This document shows, piece by piece, positions 48,344 through 58,608 of a DNA stretch of 64,000 bases (position 1 is its first letter; every line of letters starts with the position of its first letter). Both the position numbers and the translations under genes were made by a program. The stretch is from Cyanobacteria bacterium GSL.Bin1. Its GTDB lineage: Bacteria; Cyanobacteriota; Cyanobacteriia; Cyanobacteriales; Rubidibacteraceae. The stretch is taken from the NCBI GenBank assembly GCA_009909085.1, contig JAAANX010000065.1, forward strand, positions 1 through 64,000. The letters run 5' to 3'. The notes under the pieces were generated by a model that saw nothing but the letters and a program-made list of their open reading frames with translations, was not told the origin of the DNA and made no database searches.

Positions 48344-49117
48344 TTACAGTCTCCTTTCTCGTCGTAGCATTCCCTGATAAGACAGCCAACCGCCGCCCAT
48401 CATCAACGGTGTAAACACCACCAGAAAGCCTAAATGAGATTGTAAATCACTGAGGGATTCCTCTTGTGCCCAAAGCCCTAACAACGCTTCATTCATGTGA
48501 TAAATGGGATTAAACGCTGCAATATTAAGCAAATTTTCAGGAAATAGAGAAGCAGGGAGAAATGTTCCCCCTAAAATGAGTAAAGGAACCCCAAATGCAG
48601 CAACCAGTGCATTAACATCTTCGGTTCGACGAGCTAACTGAGTCCCTAAAATGAAACCGAGACCGACATAAGCAGATATACTCATTAAAATAACCAATAA
48701 ACCGGATAATAAATGCTGTTCAATGCGGACGCCGAGAAATGCACCAACACAATAAACCAATAGCCCTTGACCAATACCAATACAAGCATGGGCAAGAAAA
48801 ATTCCCAGGAAATAGGAGAAGCCACTTAACGGCGAAAGGAAGAGACGTTTCAAAGTATGTTGTTCTCTCTCCGCCACCACTGTCGCCACGCTTCCCCCCA
48901 AGCAGCTAAAAAAAAGGGCTGCCCCCACTAGGGTTACAGGCGCAGCATTCGTAAACGCTTCTGCGGTGGATAAATTAGCGCGTTCTGCCAAAATTACGCC
49001 ATTGAGAAGCAAAATTGTAATTGGGAAGATGCCCCAAAAAATTAAGCTGCGTCGTCGTCGTCCCAATTCTAATAAAATGCGCTGGGCCACTGCTATCGTC
49101 TCGCGCCAATATTTCAT
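48344..49117 (-). CDS. ABC-2 type transporter permease
   Basis: A 257-residue permease with six hydrophobic segments. It contains the typical cytoplasmic loop [20 protein letters not shown] and later [26 protein letters not shown] and [13 protein letters not shown]. It is the membrane partner of the ATPase immediately downstream. Its start is only 29 bp from the divergent FAD/Rieske gene, so their promoters must overlap. Confidence 0.88.
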   Translation of the reverse strand: MKYWRETIAVAQRILLELGRRRRSLIFWGIFPITILLLNGVILAERANLSTAEAFTNAAPVTLVGAALFFSCLGGSVATVVAEREQHTLKRLFLSPLSGFSYFLGIFLAHACIGIGQGLLVYCVGAFLGVRIEQHLLSGLLVILMSISAYVGLGFILGTQLARRTEDVNALVAAFGVPLLILGGTFLPASLFPENLLNIAAFNPIYHMNEALLGLWAQEESLSDLQSHLGFLVVFTPLMMGGGWLSYQGMLRRERRL

Positions 49118-49146
49118 TGTGTGAGGAATTATCGCTTCTGTCTTTT

Positions 49147-51093
49147 ATGGATCAACGTCAATCATCTAACTTTCCTTTGCTTTCGTCAATTTCTCGTCGC
49201 AGACTACTACAACTGTTAGGAGTGGGAACTGTAACGAGTGTTTTGGGTTACTCGCGTTTAGTGAAACCCCAACCCGCGATCGCGCAAACCCGTGATCTTG
49301 CCCTACCCACTCACCTACAAAATCAAAAAAGTGTCGTTGTTGTCGGGGCTGGTTTAGCTGGTTTAGCCTGTGCTTATGAACTGAGTCAGCGCGGGTTTCA
49401 AGTGACGCTGTTAGAAAAATCTCCCCAACTCGGCGGAAAAATTGCCAGTTGGGACATTCAAGTGGGAGAAGAAACCTTCCGCATGGAACATGGTTTTCAC
49501 GGCTTCTTCCCGCAATATTACAACTTTAATCGTCTGCTTGAAGAACTCAACTCCAAGAATAATTTGCATTCCCTTGAGTTTTATTCTGTTGTCTTCCGCG
49601 ATGGGGAATATAACCCCGAAGTGTTCCGTCCTAATCATTCTGCGTTTCCTTGGAATATCGTTGATCTAGCGATCTCTTCCGCTAACCGTCTCCGCTGGGG
49701 AATCGATCTCACGGATCGAAAACATTGGGAAGTCTTCCGAGAAATTGGGGGATTTCATATTCCCGATACTTTTAAACGCTTAGATAATATTGCTGTTTCC
49801 GAGTGGGTGGAAGGCAGTTTTCCCCGTGGCTTATATGATTTATATTTCCTTCCCTTTGCCAAATCCAGTCTTAATGCACCGGATAAACTCAGTGTCGGGG
49901 AACTGATGCAATTTTTCCACTTCTACTTCTTTGGCAATCCCGAAGGATTGGCGTTTAATGGCACGAATGATGATATGGGAACGAGTATTGTTACTCCCAT
50001 TGCCAAGGCAATACAAAACCAAGGAGGAACCATCGTTACCGAAGCAGAAGTGACGAAAATTCAGTGTCAAGACGGAAAAATTACGTCTCTCAACTACCAG
50101 AAAGGAACAGCGCAACCGAAAGCCCCCTTCTGGGTCGAAAAAAATCCTCATCTTAGTGATGAAAGTATTAGCTACTATGGCGCAGGAGATAACGTCTATC
50201 TCCCCACAAAAGATGCAACCGAAGCCATCTCTCTTACCTGTACTCATCAGGGCTGTACAGTCAAACCCCAAGCCGATGGTCAATTTTTGTGTCCCTGTCA
50301 TGGGTCCTTATTTGCAGCCGATGGTACAGTTCTCAGTGGTCCGGCTAAACAGGATTTACCCCGTTTACAAGTGGTGCAACAGAAAGATCGTGCAATTCAA
50401 CTGGTTGGAACAAACCCCGATGACCAGAGCGAACACAACTTAGTTGCCGATTATTTTGTCTTTGCTACGGATGTTCCTGGAGTCAAACATTTATTCTCCC
50501 TTGCTGAAGGAGAGAGCAACCCCGAACAAACCGCAAAAATCAACGAACTAGCGGTTGCTGATCCCTTTGCAGTATCAAGATTCTGGTTTAATCAAGATTT
50601 TGATTGGGAACACAGTAACTTTGCCTCTCTCTCTGGCTATCATCTCACCGATAGCATTTGTTTGTATCATCGCATCCAAACCGAATACATTGCATGGAAT
50701 GAAAAGACTGGGGGAAGTGTCGTCGAACTCCACGCATATTGCTATCCTGAAGCGGAATTTCCGGATCAAGTCACATTATTGAATACGTTCGAGGCGGAAC
50801 TCTATGAAATTGTTCCTGAACTCGCAAATGCCACCATGTTGCATCGCGAACTCGTTAATCAAAAGAATTTCTCGGGTTATCCTCCCGGAAGCTACGCAAG
50901 CCGTCCAACAACGGAAACGGAAATCGCGAATCTATTTTTTGCCGGAGACTGGGTGAAAATGCCCTTTCCCTGTGGCTTAATGGAACGAGCGGTGAGTAGT
51001 GGTTTTTTAGCTGCCAACGCAATTTTAAATCAGCAAGGCTTACAACAGCGTCAGTTGTTATCGGTGAAACCAGAAGGCATTTTTACAATTTAG
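49147..51093 (+). CDS. Tat-exported FAD oxidoreductase with internal Rieske domain (carotenoid desaturase-like)
   Basis: The 648-residue product begins with a twin-arginine signal ([12 protein letters not shown], cleavage near AIAQ, residue 47). A phytoene-desaturase-like FAD domain follows ([21 protein letters not shown] at 63-83; [28 protein letters not shown]). A Rieske [2Fe-2S] domain is inserted at about 355-400, with ligands Cys365-x-His367 and Cys382-x-x-His385 and disulfide-type Cys370/Cys384. The FAD domain resumes and ends with [25 protein letters not shown]. The architecture recalls the CrtU/CruE beta-carotene desaturase/methyltransferases that make aromatic carotenoid rings. That role is inference; nearby crtW is suggestive. 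An in-frame upstream extension was rejected because it would run into the divergent permease. Confidence 0.8.
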   Translation: MDQRQSSNFPLLSSISRRRLLQLLGVGTVTSVLGYSRLVKPQPAIAQTRDLALPTHLQNQKSVVVVGAGLAGLACAYELSQRGFQVTLLEKSPQLGGKIASWDIQVGEETFRMEHGFHGFFPQYYNFNRLLEELNSKNNLHSLEFYSVVFRDGEYNPEVFRPNHSAFPWNIVDLAISSANRLRWGIDLTDRKHWEVFREIGGFHIPDTFKRLDNIAVSEWVEGSFPRGLYDLYFLPFAKSSLNAPDKLSVGELMQFFHFYFFGNPEGLAFNGTNDDMGTSIVTPIAKAIQNQGGTIVTEAEVTKIQCQDGKITSLNYQKGTAQPKAPFWVEKNPHLSDESISYYGAGDNVYLPTKDATEAISLTCTHQGCTVKPQADGQFLCPCHGSLFAADGTVLSGPAKQDLPRLQVVQQKDRAIQLVGTNPDDQSEHNLVADYFVFATDVPGVKHLFSLAEGESNPEQTAKINELAVADPFAVSRFWFNQDFDWEHSNFASLSGYHLTDSICLYHRIQTEYIAWNEKTGGSVVELHAYCYPEAEFPDQVTLLNTFEAELYEIVPELANATMLHRELVNQKNFSGYPPGSYASRPTTETEIANLFFAGDWVKMPFPCGLMERAVSSGFLAANAILNQQGLQQRQLLSVKPEGIFTI

Positions 51094-51337
51094 ATCCGAA
51101 ATAGTGTTTTTGTCACTCTTGTGTACTGCTTGTTATGGTCAATTCTAATTCTACCAGTCTGATGTAATAGAGGCATCGCCTTCTCTCCTTACGAATCGTG
51201 GCTGATCACCTGTCATCTGACATCGAGTGTAATACTATAGGTTTAAAATCAGTTATCATAAATCGATGATTGGTATGTCAATAATCACTATTTTCATGCT
51301 TTATAAGCCAAAGATTTGAAACGAGCAATCCAAGCCT

Positions 51338-51688
51338 GTGTTATTTCGATTAATTTTCAAAGGTCTGTTATTAACACTACTGGGGTTAGGGGGATGTCAT
51401 CCAAAAATAACATCAATTGCGACATTAGATCAGCAAAAGGAAGCCAACTCACTGGTTTATGTGCAAGGAACTGTGCGCGATCGCGCCCCTTTAATCAAGC
51501 AGACCGCCTACCAACTTCAAGACCAAACGGGAAAAGTCTGGGTGATAACGACGAAACTGCCACCAGAAAGTGGTCAAACCATAACCATTCAAGCCAAAAT
51601 AAAATCAAAATCAATTGTTCTCCAGCAGCAACAGTCTCAGGAACTTTATTTACAAGAAGTCCGACAGCTTCCGCAATCCTTAAAATAA
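51338..51688 (+). CDS. Small lipoprotein with OB-fold-like domain
   Basis: A GTG-started 116-residue product. The N-terminus is a lipoprotein signal ending in GLGGC (Cys20). The rest (NSLVYVQGTVRDRAPLIKQTAYQLQDQTGKVWVIT...GQTITIQAKIKSKSIV) has the beta-strand pattern of a bacterial OB-fold. It probably sits on the outer face of the inner membrane. Function unknown. It precedes ctpB on the same strand by 82 bp. Confidence 0.6.
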   Translation: MLFRLIFKGLLLTLLGLGGCHPKITSIATLDQQKEANSLVYVQGTVRDRAPLIKQTAYQLQDQTGKVWVITTKLPPESGQTITIQAKIKSKSIVLQQQQSQELYLQEVRQLPQSLK

Positions 51689-51770
51689 TCAGGGTTGGTT
51701 ACTCTTTTCATCATAATTTAAGTTTCAATTGTAACTGTGTTGAGAACGCACTCGCTCTTGAGAAGATAAT

Positions 51771-53072
51771 ATGAATCAAATTCCCTGCCACCGCTTAAAA
51801 CAGTACTTGCGCTCGCTAACTTTGGCTGGAACCATTATGAGTGTTTCTTGGTTGATGCCAAGTGTCACCGCACCCGCGTCAGCGACGCTGACCGAAAGTC
51901 CAAAAACCCTAGTTGATGAAGTTTGGCAAATTGTCAATCGCAATTACGTTGATCCGGACTTTAATCATGATGACTGGGAAGCGACCCGAGAGGAATTATT
52001 AGAACGGAATTACACCTCAAAGGAAGAAGCCTATCGGGCGATTCGTCAAGCACTCAACAAACTCAATGATCCCTACACTCGCTTCCTTGATCCCGAGGAA
52101 TACGAATCTTTAACGACACAAACCTCAGGAGAATTATCAGGGGTCGGTTTACGCCTCGAAATTAATGAACAAAGTCAATCACTGACAGTGGTCGAACCCA
52201 TTGCGAACTCTCCCGCTGCCGCTGCTGGAATTCAGGCTGGGGATGAAATCGTTGCCATTAACGGTCAGCCGACGTCGTTACTCAGCTTAGAACAGGCGTC
52301 GGAGTTAATTCGGGGTGAGTCGGGAACTGAAGTCAAATTACAACTCTCTCGGGCTGGCAAAGGCTTGTTTGCTTTAACCTTAACTCGTGCTCAAATTGAA
52401 TTGCCTCGGGTCACTTATGAACTCCGAGACACGAATCAAACTCGCATTGGTTATATCAAAGTCACAGAGTTTAGTTCCCATGCTGCTGAACAAATGCGAG
52501 AAGCCATCCTGGATTTAAAAGAACAAAATGCCGAGGCTTATGTACTTGATTTACGGAACAATCCAGGGGGATTACTTTATGCGAGTATTGAAATGGCAAG
52601 AATGTGGTTAGAACAGGGTGCGATTGTTTCCACTGTTGATCGCGGCGGCGGCGATCGCGATTTTCAAGCCAATAGTACACAGCTAACGGATCGCCCTTTG
52701 GCGGTACTGGTGAATGGCAATTCAGCCAGTGCCAGTGAAATTTTAGCCGGTGCCCTGAAGGATAATAAGCGAGCGGTCATTGTTGGCAGTAAAACTTATG
52801 GCAAAGGAACAGTGCAATCGGTAAGTGCGCTCTCGGATGGATCAGGTTTGGCGGTCACCGTAGCCCGATATTATCCCCCGAGCGGAACCGATATTAATCA
52901 AACTGGTATTCAACCGGATATCAAAACCGCTTTGAACCGCAGCGACCAATTGCGGTTATCGGCAAATCCAGAGTTGCAGGGAACCCAACAAGATCCTCAA
53001 TATGTCAGCGCGATCGCAGCCTTGAATCAACGTCTGGGCAAAGTAACGATGGAAGCTACCTCGTTCAATTAA
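51771..53072 (+). CDS. Carboxyl-terminal processing protease (S41), CtpB-like
   Basis: A 433-residue exported S41 protease. The signal peptide covers about residues 1-38 (PASATL). The N-terminal domain VDEVWQIVNRNYVDPDFNHDDW is followed by NDPYTRFLDPEEY, a PDZ domain (LRLEINEQSQSLTVVEPI...GIQAGDEIVAINGQP) and the Ser/Lys catalytic dyad in SASASE (318-323) and YGKG (Lys345). Cyanobacteria have CtpA (D1 maturation), CtpB and CtpC; the N-terminal sequence fits CtpB best by memory. Its substrate is not known. Confidence 0.88.
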   Translation: MNQIPCHRLKQYLRSLTLAGTIMSVSWLMPSVTAPASATLTESPKTLVDEVWQIVNRNYVDPDFNHDDWEATREELLERNYTSKEEAYRAIRQALNKLNDPYTRFLDPEEYESLTTQTSGELSGVGLRLEINEQSQSLTVVEPIANSPAAAAGIQAGDEIVAINGQPTSLLSLEQASELIRGESGTEVKLQLSRAGKGLFALTLTRAQIELPRVTYELRDTNQTRIGYIKVTEFSSHAAEQMREAILDLKEQNAEAYVLDLRNNPGGLLYASIEMARMWLEQGAIVSTVDRGGGDRDFQANSTQLTDRPLAVLVNGNSASASEILAGALKDNKRAVIVGSKTYGKGTVQSVSALSDGSGLAVTVARYYPPSGTDINQTGIQPDIKTALNRSDQLRLSANPELQGTQQDPQYVSAIAALNQRLGKVTMEATSFN

Positions 53073-53092
53073 TGAGTCGCCATTAAACTTCA

Positions 53093-53112
53093 GGGCGAAC
53101 CGCGGTTCGCCC
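53093..53112. repeat. Perfect 20-bp GGGCGAACCGCGGTTCGCCC palindrome
   Basis: The 20 bases are their own reverse complement. They lie in the 79-bp gap between the convergent ctpB-like and rplY genes, where they could act as a shared terminator. It is the best copy of the hairpin family also seen at 37926 and 57782. Confidence 0.75.
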
Positions 53113-53151
53113 CGAGTGCTAAGAAAAGGAAAATTCGATGATGGGGGTACA

Positions 53152-53802
53152 CTAAACGGAAACATCGCCCAATTCTTCAACCACACCGCCTTCGATGCTT
53201 TCTTCGCCTTCACTTTCGGCTTCTTCTTCGGCTGGTTCTTCGGTTCTCCCTTCGACAATCGTTAAAACGGTACGCTCGGGATCATCACTGGCTGTAACTC
53301 CTTCCGGTAGGTTTAATTCACTAATGTGCAGCGTTGTCCCAATGGGCATATCAGTGACATCAATATTAATCACTTCCGGAATTTGACTCGGAGGGCACTG
53401 AATTGTTAATTCCGTAATCACTTGTTCAAGGAGTCCGCCTTCTCTAACGCCTTCGGCTTCACCTTCAAGATTGATAGGAACCACAACTTCCACGCTATCT
53501 TGACCGGCTACTGCAAATAGGCTGAGATGATAAATATCCGGTCGCCAAGGATGAGTTTGGACTTCCCGAATTAAAGCTCTTCCTTTCCAAGAAGCTTCAG
53601 GAACGTTCACTTCGACAAGGGTGTTATTCACAGAAGCATCTTTAAGCAACAGTTCCACATCTTTGGCTTTGGCAACCAAAGACATTGATTCAGCGCCGTT
53701 ATGTCCATATAAAGCAGCAGGAATTAAACCTTCACGACGTAATGCTCTGGGTTTACTGCCTTCGGGTCGGGTTTGGCATTCAAATTTAACAGTTGTTGTC
53801 AT
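53152..53802 (-). CDS. rplY: 50S ribosomal protein L25 (CTC form)
   Basis: A 216-residue bL25 of the long general-stress (CTC) type that binds 5S rRNA. The N-terminal L25 domain has TRPEGSKPRALRREGLIPAALYG and VQTHPWRPDIYHLSLFAV. The C-terminal beta domain has LEQVITELTIQCPPSQIPEVINIDVTDM, then a highly acidic tail (EEPAEEEAESEGEESIEGG). It lies 45 bp downstream of purA on the same strand. Confidence 0.93.
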   Translation of the reverse strand: MTTTVKFECQTRPEGSKPRALRREGLIPAALYGHNGAESMSLVAKAKDVELLLKDASVNNTLVEVNVPEASWKGRALIREVQTHPWRPDIYHLSLFAVAGQDSVEVVVPINLEGEAEGVREGGLLEQVITELTIQCPPSQIPEVINIDVTDMPIGTTLHISELNLPEGVTASDDPERTVLTIVEGRTEEPAEEEAESEGEESIEGGVVEELGDVSV

Positions 53803-53847
53803 GGTTTGTTCTTGAGTGAGTTAGGTGTTCAGATTTGCAATCAGGAA

Positions 53848-55278
<1,431 letters not shown>

Positions 55279-55439
55279 CTACTAACTGGGATGATTCCAG
55301 CTAGTTAGCTAGCAGCACCGTTTTAACCTGCAATTTTCATTCCAGGGAATGGCTGACAAACTACAATATTTATCACTTAAACTGGGAATTGTCAATTCTG
55401 ATTCGCTCGTTCGTTAATAATTTTAAGGGGAGATTGATT

Positions 55440-56471
55440 GTGGCACTGTATGCAGAATTACATCGTCATCTCGGGGGATCGGTGGTTCCTCGTGTGTTGT
55501 GGCGCTATTTTCAACGACGGGATACTGCAAAAGCGGAAAAATTTGACAATTATGCTGAGTTTGAAGACTTTTACACCCGCCCTCGCAATACTTTAGAAGA
55601 ATATTTAGAGTTACACACCTTAGTGGAAAGTGTCCAGACTCTCGAAACCTTACCCTATTTTATCTATCGGCTGATTCGGGGAGCATATGTGTTTGAAAAC
55701 CTCGCTTATCTCGAATTACGCTATACCCCCTATTTACGAACCGATGAAAGCCTAGACTCTCACCAACGCATTACTCAGATGCGGGATATCGTGAAAATTG
55801 TCGGGGAAGCCAGCAAGGTGGGAGAATATCCCATAATCACCAGTCAGATTCTCTGTATGCACTCTCGGCTCTCCTATGAAGTGAATCGGGCAATTATCGA
55901 TTTAGCAGCCGATCACCCGGAGTATATTTGTGCAGTGGATTTAGCGGGGGGAGATGCTCTCTATGCAGAACGGTTGGATGAATTAAAAGGATTATATCAC
56001 TATGCGCGATCGCGCGGTCTGAAAACAACGGGTCATGTCTTTGAAACCACTGATGGCTTATACCCCGATTTATTACCCTATTTAATGCGCATTGGTCATG
56101 GCATTCAAATTCCCCTCAAATACCCGGAACTCCTCCCAGAAGTGGCAGAACGGGGACAATGTTTAGAAGTTTGTCCCACCACCTACACCAAAACCGGAAC
56201 CTTAGATAATCTTTCACAACTGAAAACCGTATTTGACCGTTGCTTTGAAGCGGGCGTCGATATTGCCATCTGCACGGATAATGCGGGCTTACACAATGTT
56301 CGGTTACCCTTTGAATACGAAAACCTGCTCACCCTTGATGTCATTGATTTTGAGCAACTCCAAGCCTGTCAAGAAGCTGCCTTCCGCCATGCCTTTGCTT
56401 GGCCCTATAGTCAACCGCCAGCTTCGTTATTAACCGGATTATTACAGGGCGGTTATGATCATCAGTTGTAA
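55440..56471 (+). CDS. Adenosine deaminase-family protein, cyanobacterial type
   Basis: A 343-residue amidohydrolase of the adenosine deaminase superfamily, clearly different from the one at 16.4 kb. It starts at GTG with an AAGGGGAG site, giving (M)ALYAELHRHLGGS; His8 and His10 are metal ligands. The usual acidic residue after HxHL is Gly here. GHVFETTDG supplies the His/Glu pair, RIGHGIQIP another His, and ICTDNAGLH the metal Asp. Residues PRNTLEEYLELHTLVESVQ fit a conserved cyanobacterial type of unknown substrate. It is divergent from purA, so a purine role is plausible but unproven. Confidence 0.82.
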   Translation: MALYAELHRHLGGSVVPRVLWRYFQRRDTAKAEKFDNYAEFEDFYTRPRNTLEEYLELHTLVESVQTLETLPYFIYRLIRGAYVFENLAYLELRYTPYLRTDESLDSHQRITQMRDIVKIVGEASKVGEYPIITSQILCMHSRLSYEVNRAIIDLAADHPEYICAVDLAGGDALYAERLDELKGLYHYARSRGLKTTGHVFETTDGLYPDLLPYLMRIGHGIQIPLKYPELLPEVAERGQCLEVCPTTYTKTGTLDNLSQLKTVFDRCFEAGVDIAICTDNAGLHNVRLPFEYENLLTLDVIDFEQLQACQEAAFRHAFAWPYSQPPASLLTGLLQGGYDHQL

Positions 56472-56507
56472 ACTTAATTTTTTAGCTCAATTTTTTTGAG
56501 AAGAAAC

Positions 56508-57749
56508 TTAGATTCGTTCCAAAACTCCCACGCATTCTATATGCTTGGTTTGTGGGAATAAATCTAAACCAACCATATCTTTAAGTTGATAGATCTCTTT
56601 ACACAAAGCATGGAGGTTACGAGCAAAACTTTCGGGACTACAGCTAACATAAACTAACTGTTGCGGGGGAGATTTTAAAATTTGTTTAAGGACTTTTTTC
56701 GGGAGTCCACTACGAGGCGGATCAACAATTAAACTGGATTTTTCGGCAGGAAGCGTTTTGAGATATTCCGATAGAGAATCTTCTGTTCTGCCTCGAAAAA
56801 TGCGGAGGTTAGCGACACCTAAATTTTCTTGATTCTGCTTGGCGGCTTCAATTGCTAAGGGATGTTCTTCAATGCCAATGACTTCTTTGGCAAAGGGGGC
56901 ACTCATTAAACCAAATAAGCCCATGCCACAATAACTCTCGATCAGCATCTCGGGTTGAAAAGCTTGGATGGGACGCACCACTTGTTCAACTAAGATCGGT
57001 AACATGGGAGTACTGCCTTGCCAAAAGGCATGGGCAGGAACGACTAATTGATAAGTTACTCCGGTCAACGGATGGATTAATTTTTCATTTAACCAAGCGA
57101 CTTCATCCGGTTCCGGATTTTCCGGTCCAATGTAGGTTTCGCCAATTTTAGTGCCGCGAATGAGAACATTGAGAATCCCTTTACTGGTAAAGCGGTGAAA
57201 GTGTTCTTGACGTTCTTTTTGGAGGGCGGCATCAACGGTTTCTACACAGATCGGGCATTCTTCATTGCGCATCATATCTACTCCCAAGACTTGCCAAAAT
57301 CCCGGCTCACCGGGTCCGTGGAGTTTGATACTATTGCGATAGCGGTAAGGGGTAGGAGAACCGATGATCCCTCGCAAAGGCAGAGGACTAGCCGGATGAT
57401 CCTTGTCAAAATAACTTCTGAGGCGAGTCTCTTTAATAGCTAACTGCGCTTCGTAGTTGATGTGTTGGAATTGGCACCCCGCACAAGTTGTGAAATGTTG
57501 ACATTGAGGCGTTGCGCGATCGCGGCTGGGTTCTAAAACTTCTACCGGCTTCAATAACAGACGACGCTTCCAGTTGCGGATCACTTCTCCTTTTATCGTT
57601 TCTCCGGGAATACTCCCCGGAACGACAATCGTTTTCCCGGCGAGAGTTACTTCTCCAAGGTATTTATTGTTAAACCGTTCGATGGTAACGGTGAGAAAGT
57701 CTCCGCGTTGTAACTGTTTAAGATTAACTGTGTCTTGTGATTGAACCAT
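56508..57749 (-). CDS. rlmD: 23S rRNA (uracil-C5)-methyltransferase, RlmD/RumA type
   Basis: A 413-residue RNA m5U methyltransferase. An N-terminal TRAM domain (LQRGDFLTVTIERFNNKYLG) is followed by [4Fe-4S]-type cysteines at 83, 89 and 92 (CQHFTTCAGC), with a further CPIC downstream. SAM-binding IESYCGMGLFGL follows, then IVDPPRSGL and the catalytic cysteine in VYVSCSPESFARNL. The ATG giving MVQSQDTVNL was chosen over a TTG nine codons upstream. Cyanobacteria often have one or two RlmCD-like enzymes, so whether U1939, U747 or both is modified is open. Confidence 0.9.
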   Translation of the reverse strand: MVQSQDTVNLKQLQRGDFLTVTIERFNNKYLGEVTLAGKTIVVPGSIPGETIKGEVIRNWKRRLLLKPVEVLEPSRDRATPQCQHFTTCAGCQFQHINYEAQLAIKETRLRSYFDKDHPASPLPLRGIIGSPTPYRYRNSIKLHGPGEPGFWQVLGVDMMRNEECPICVETVDAALQKERQEHFHRFTSKGILNVLIRGTKIGETYIGPENPEPDEVAWLNEKLIHPLTGVTYQLVVPAHAFWQGSTPMLPILVEQVVRPIQAFQPEMLIESYCGMGLFGLMSAPFAKEVIGIEEHPLAIEAAKQNQENLGVANLRIFRGRTEDSLSEYLKTLPAEKSSLIVDPPRSGLPKKVLKQILKSPPQQLVYVSCSPESFARNLHALCKEIYQLKDMVGLDLFPQTKHIECVGVLERI

Positions 57750-57781
57750 TAATTCTGACAACGTGAGAAGAGACAAAATAG

Positions 57782-57801
57782 GGGCGAATGATGATTCGCC
57801 C
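57782..57801. repeat. GGGCGAAT...ATTCGCCC hairpin repeat
   Basis: Two 8-base arms pair perfectly around GATG. It lies in the gap between the rpe stop and rlmD start on the minus strand and is a variant of the hairpin family at 37926 and 53093, with compensating base changes (AAC/GTT to AAT/ATT). Confidence 0.65.
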
Positions 57802-57824
57802 TGACAAAAATGATGTAAGGTAAC

Positions 57825-58520
57825 CTAGACACTGGCTAATTCAGGTTCGGGACGCTTGCTATTCCGGATGCCTTCAATTGCAGTCGCATAATCATCCGCT
57901 TTAAAGACTGCCGATCCTGCAACAATGGCATTGGCGCCCGCTTCTAAGACCTGCCAAGTGTTATTCCCCTTCAAACCGCCATCAACTTCAATCCAAGGAT
58001 CAAGTCCGCGTTCATCGCACATTTTTCGTAACTGACGGATTTTCGGTAGAATGGCAGGGATAAATTTTTGTCCGCCAAACCCCGGATTAACACTCATGAT
58101 CAAAACTAAATCACAGAGTTCGAGAGTATAGTCAATGAGTTCCAAAGGCGTACCCGGATTGAGAACAACCCCAGCCTGCTTTCCTTGGTCTTTAATCAGT
58201 TGCAGGGTGCGATGCAGGTGAGGAGAGGCATTATGTTCCGCGTGAACGGAAATAAGATCAGCGCCGGCTTGGGCAAAGTCCGCCACATATTTTTCCGGTT
58301 CGACAATCATTAAGTGGACATCAAGGGGCTTTTGGGTTAATGGACGAATGGCATTGACGACCAAGGGACCAATGGTGATATTCGGAACAAAACGTCCATC
58401 CATCACATCCACATGAATCCAATCCGCACCGGCTTGATCAACAGCTTTAATTTCTTCTCCTAAACGACTGAAATCAGCAGATAAAATAGAAGGTGCAATA
58501 ACGGTTTGTTTTTGGCTCAT
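57825..58520 (-). CDS. rpe: Ribulose-phosphate 3-epimerase
   Basis: Rpe interconverts ribulose-5-phosphate and xylulose-5-phosphate in the Calvin cycle and pentose phosphate pathway. The 231-residue TIM barrel has [32 protein letters not shown] (metal His and Asp), [27 protein letters not shown] and [10 protein letters not shown]. The ATG with a GAGG site was chosen over a TTG three codons upstream. Confidence 0.95.
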   Translation of the reverse strand: MSQKQTVIAPSILSADFSRLGEEIKAVDQAGADWIHVDVMDGRFVPNITIGPLVVNAIRPLTQKPLDVHLMIVEPEKYVADFAQAGADLISVHAEHNASPHLHRTLQLIKDQGKQAGVVLNPGTPLELIDYTLELCDLVLIMSVNPGFGGQKFIPAILPKIRQLRKMCDERGLDPWIEVDGGLKGNNTWQVLEAGANAIVAGSAVFKADDYATAIEGIRNSKRPEPELASV

Positions 58521-58608
58521 TGTGAGCAATCCTCAATTATTTCTTATATTTTAGTGTTAATTTTAACAAAAAATTTAACATTTCTTCGGAAACATTGGAA
58601 CGCAACCT

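Noticed and set aside
49021-49146. Longer start for the FAD/Rieske protein
   Set aside because: The extension is antisense to the divergent permease start and would place the Tat signal internally.
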